From: Hoyosella altamirensis
GTDB lineage: Bacteria; Actinomycetota; Actinomycetes; Mycobacteriales; Mycobacteriaceae
Assembly (NCBI RefSeq): GCF_014191505.1
Contig: NZ_JACHWS010000003.1
Span: 62,001 to 126,000 of the forward strand
Direction: 5' to 3'
DNA: 64,000 nt
Shown here in pieces: positions 62,055 to 64,000 of this stretch (positions are counted from its first letter, which is position 1; every line of letters starts with the position of its first letter). The notes below the pieces were generated by a model that saw only the letters and a program-made list of their open reading frames with translations, had not been told where the DNA came from and did no database searches. The position numbers and the translations under genes were made by a program.

Positions 62055-63665
62055 ATGGCTTCAGACGGCGCCACCCAGACAGCACGCACATCGGTCGCCA
62101 GCGAACGGCAAGACGTCGGCTTCGCGCCAGCAGTTCCTCAGCAGCCGGTCTCACCAAGACGGTTGTGGACTGGGCGGATCCTCGGGCCGGTGCTTGCCTT
62201 GCTGGCGTATTTTCTGATTCCGGCACACGAAGACCTGTCGACTGCAGGACGGACGGCTGCCGCAGTCGCAGTGCTCATGGCGGTCTGGTGGATGACCGAG
62301 GCTATCCCTCTCGCCGCAACAGCGCTGATTCCGATCGCCGCGTTCCCGGTCCTCGACGTCATCGCTATCGGCGACGCGACAGCACCCTATGCGTCACCGA
62401 CGATCTTCCTTTTCATGGGTGGTTTCATGATCGCCCTCGCGATGCAGAAGTGGAACCTGCATAAGCGGATAGCGCTGCACACCGTGCGCATCGTGGGAAC
62501 GCACCCCCGTCAGGTAGTGCTCGGGATGATGATCGCGACTGCGTTCCTCAGCATGTGGGTCAGCAACACCGCGACCACTCTGATGATGCTGCCGATCGCG
62601 ATCAGTGTGCTCGCTCTCGTCACCAGCGGGACAGATGCGGCCGAGGACAAGAACATCCGGAACTTCGCGGTGTGCTTGATGCTGGCGATCGCGTACGCGG
62701 CCTCCGTCGGAGGCCTCGCAACGATCATCGGCAGCCCGCCCAACGCCATCATGGTCGGGTTCGTCGACGAAAACTACGGCATCACCATCAGCTTCGCCGA
62801 CTGGATGAAAATCGGTGTACCGATCGGGGCGGTCTTCCTGATCATCGTGTGGGTGCTCCTGACCTACGTCATCTACCCCACCAAACTGAAACAGATCATC
62901 GGTGGAAAAGAGATGATCCACAAGGAAATCCACGAACTCGGGAAGATGTCACACGGCGAGTGGAATGTCCTCATCGTGTTCGCGGTGACAGCCCTGCTCT
63001 GGGTTTTCCGGGACCTCATCGCCGACTTCGACGCACTGACTTCCGTCTTGCCATTTATGGCGAACCTGTCCGATGCCGGTATTGCGATTGCTGCGGCTAT
63101 CGTACTTTTCCTGTTGCCCGCGTCGACCAACGGCAAGAACGGTAACGCCGATAGCGAAGGGGGCACCAAACTGCACGGCACCCTCGACTGGCGGACGGTC
63201 CAGAACGGTCTGCCGTGGGGCGTGCTCCTCCTCTTTGGCGGCGGCCTGAGCCTCGCCGGTGCCGTGCAAGAAACCGGCCTCGACGAGTACATCGGCACTC
63301 AGGTCGGCGGTCTCGGCGCGTTGCCGATCGTGCTGCTAGTGGCGGGTACCTGCGGAATCGTGCTGCTGCTTACTGAACTGACATCGAATACCGCGACCGC
63401 AGCGACCTTCCTGCCGGTGCTCGGCGGTGTCGCACTGGGCCTGGGCATGGATCCGATGCTTCTGCTGCTGCCCGCAGTTCTGGCCGCATCGTGCGCGTTC
63501 ATGCTCCCCGTCGCCACCCCGCCGAACGCGATCGTCTTCGGTTCTGGCCAGGTCACGATCGGCCAGATGATCCGCGCGGGAGTCTGGCTGAACATTGTAG
63601 GAATCGTGCTGATCACGATCGCGGTGTTCGCGCTCGGATCCTGGGCGATGGGGATCTCACTGTAA
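62055..63665 (+). CDS. SLC13/DASS-family anion:sodium symporter
   Basis: A 536-residue membrane transporter with about twelve helices, of the divalent anion:sodium symporter family (dicarboxylates or sulfate). Both SNT motifs are visible: MWVSNTATTLMMLPIAISVL in the first half and LTELTSNTATAATFLPVLGG in the second. Also typical are VWWMTEAIPLAATALIPIAA and PVATPPNAIVFGSGQ. The ATG has GGAG four bases upstream. It follows the putA terminator and may be transcribed separately. It is convergent with the VanY-family gene, 8 bp away. Substrate not determinable. Confidence 0.94.
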   Translation: MASDGATQTARTSVASERQDVGFAPAVPQQPVSPRRLWTGRILGPVLALLAYFLIPAHEDLSTAGRTAAAVAVLMAVWWMTEAIPLAATALIPIAAFPVLDVIAIGDATAPYASPTIFLFMGGFMIALAMQKWNLHKRIALHTVRIVGTHPRQVVLGMMIATAFLSMWVSNTATTLMMLPIAISVLALVTSGTDAAEDKNIRNFAVCLMLAIAYAASVGGLATIIGSPPNAIMVGFVDENYGITISFADWMKIGVPIGAVFLIIVWVLLTYVIYPTKLKQIIGGKEMIHKEIHELGKMSHGEWNVLIVFAVTALLWVFRDLIADFDALTSVLPFMANLSDAGIAIAAAIVLFLLPASTNGKNGNADSEGGTKLHGTLDWRTVQNGLPWGVLLLFGGGLSLAGAVQETGLDEYIGTQVGGLGALPIVLLVAGTCGIVLLLTELTSNTATAATFLPVLGGVALGLGMDPMLLLLPAVLAASCAFMLPVATPPNAIVFGSGQVTIGQMIRAGVWLNIVGIVLITIAVFALGSWAMGISL

Positions 63666-63673
63666 CCCGGGGG

Positions 63674-64000
63674 TCAGTCGAGGTTGAAGAAAGTGGCGAG
63701 TTCTGTTTCGGCCGCTGTCACGAGTTCCGCGAGACCAGGAATATCGGGCAGCTCGATCGAGAGAGTACCGGTGCCGCCATCGCTCAGTGTGGTGGGCCGC
63801 GGCCAGCTCGCATCAGGCACCATGGGTGGACAGATACCACCAGGCACGGTAGCCAGTTCGAAATGCCACCACTCGTTTTCGTAGGTGCGGCACAGCCCGT
63901 ACCTGGCGCCATTGCGCTCGAGCCAGCGCGCCCCTTCGACCGGGCCAACATCGATCGCGTGGCCACTGACGTGAGCTGATTCATCGGGGGGAAGGACCCA
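63674..64000 (-). CDS. VanY-family D-alanyl-D-alanine carboxypeptidase (5' end outside window)
   Basis: The last 108 residues of a peptidase M15B protein. The minus-strand frame is open to base 64000 and reads SAHVSGHAIDVGPVEGARWL near the edge, with the zinc-binding His and Asp (SGHAIDVG), then NGARYGLCRTYENEWWHFEL with the catalytic Glu and third zinc ligand His (EWWHFE). The tail (SIELPDIPGLAELVTAAETE) is not conserved in the family. Such enzymes trim the peptidoglycan stem peptide outside the membrane; the signal peptide lies outside the window. Confidence 0.9.
   Translation of the reverse strand, partial: WVLPPDESAHVSGHAIDVGPVEGARWLERNGARYGLCRTYENEWWHFELATVPGGICPPMVPDASWPRPTTLSDGGTGTLSIELPDIPGLAELVTAAETELATFFNLD

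Noticed and set aside
62394-62933. 179-residue minus-strand open frame inside the SLC13 gene
   Set aside because: His/Asp-rich complement of membrane helices; no independent evidence.
63491-63979. 162-residue plus-strand frame across the SLC13 3' end and the VanY gene
   Set aside because: Both regions are explained by conserved proteins in other frames.

Overview
The window is high-GC DNA (by eye about 60-63% G+C) from an actinomycete of the mycolic-acid group (Mycobacteriales; a Hoyosella- or Rhodococcus-like genome would fit, but the species cannot be fixed from the sequence alone). The main clue is gene order. hflX, dapF, miaA, an Rv2728c-like gene, a DUF349 gene, an Rv2732c-like gene, miaB, recX, recA, a DUF3046 gene, an Rv2739c-like glycosyltransferase, pspM, pspA, clgR, cinA, pgsA, argA and ftsK follow the order of the Mycobacterium tuberculosis Rv2725c-Rv2748c region. 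Accessory cassettes are inserted between these core genes.

Layout. 1-2357: hflX (3' end outside the window) and dapF. 2412-4148: a FabG-like reductase, an XRE regulator and a phasin-like protein with a perfect palindrome over its promoter. 4245-10669: a LacI-controlled sugar operon (lacI, solute-binding lipoprotein, two permeases, a GH32/GH68-clan glycosidase, ATPase) with a well-placed promoter and operator. 10778-16101: miaA to miaB. 16082-21925: a winged-helix regulator, an SbtA-type bicarbonate transporter and a TAXI-TRAP operon with a DUF1850 lipoprotein. 21914-25077: recX, recA and DUF3046; recA carries a 364-residue intein at the M. leprae-type site and has both a LexA box and a RecA-NDp (PafBC-type) promoter. 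25185-27564: an epoxide hydrolase and a glycosyltransferase. 27602-30235: the phage-shock-like envelope stress operon clgR-pspA-pspM plus a 63-residue membrane protein, with a SigE-type promoter. 30376-32431: cinA, pgsA, argA and a YciI protein. 32386-34345: an ECF42-type sigma factor and a double DGPF/YCII protein with a matching promoter. 34436-38647: terC behind a candidate yybP-ykoY manganese riboswitch, ftsK, and a small conserved gene.

38885-41413: an 18-codon leader ORF coupled to a membrane protein, then an NTF2-flavin monooxygenase fusion. 41525-50996: a maltose/maltodextrin locus with LacI regulator, two GH13 glucosidases, malEFG and an MsmK-type ATPase around a divergent operator region. 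51111-52612: a DUF1326/DUF2182 gene pair. 52631-64000: an HAD-type 5'-nucleotidase, an AGCS symporter, an LGFP-repeat lipoprotein, a lytic transglycosylase, a LysR/putA divergent pair, an SLC13-type transporter and the 3' end of a VanY-family peptidase.

The genes combine core tRNA modification, DNA repair and envelope functions with several uptake systems for sugars, bicarbonate, carboxylates and alanine. No tRNA, rRNA, CRISPR array, insertion sequence or prophage was recognised.
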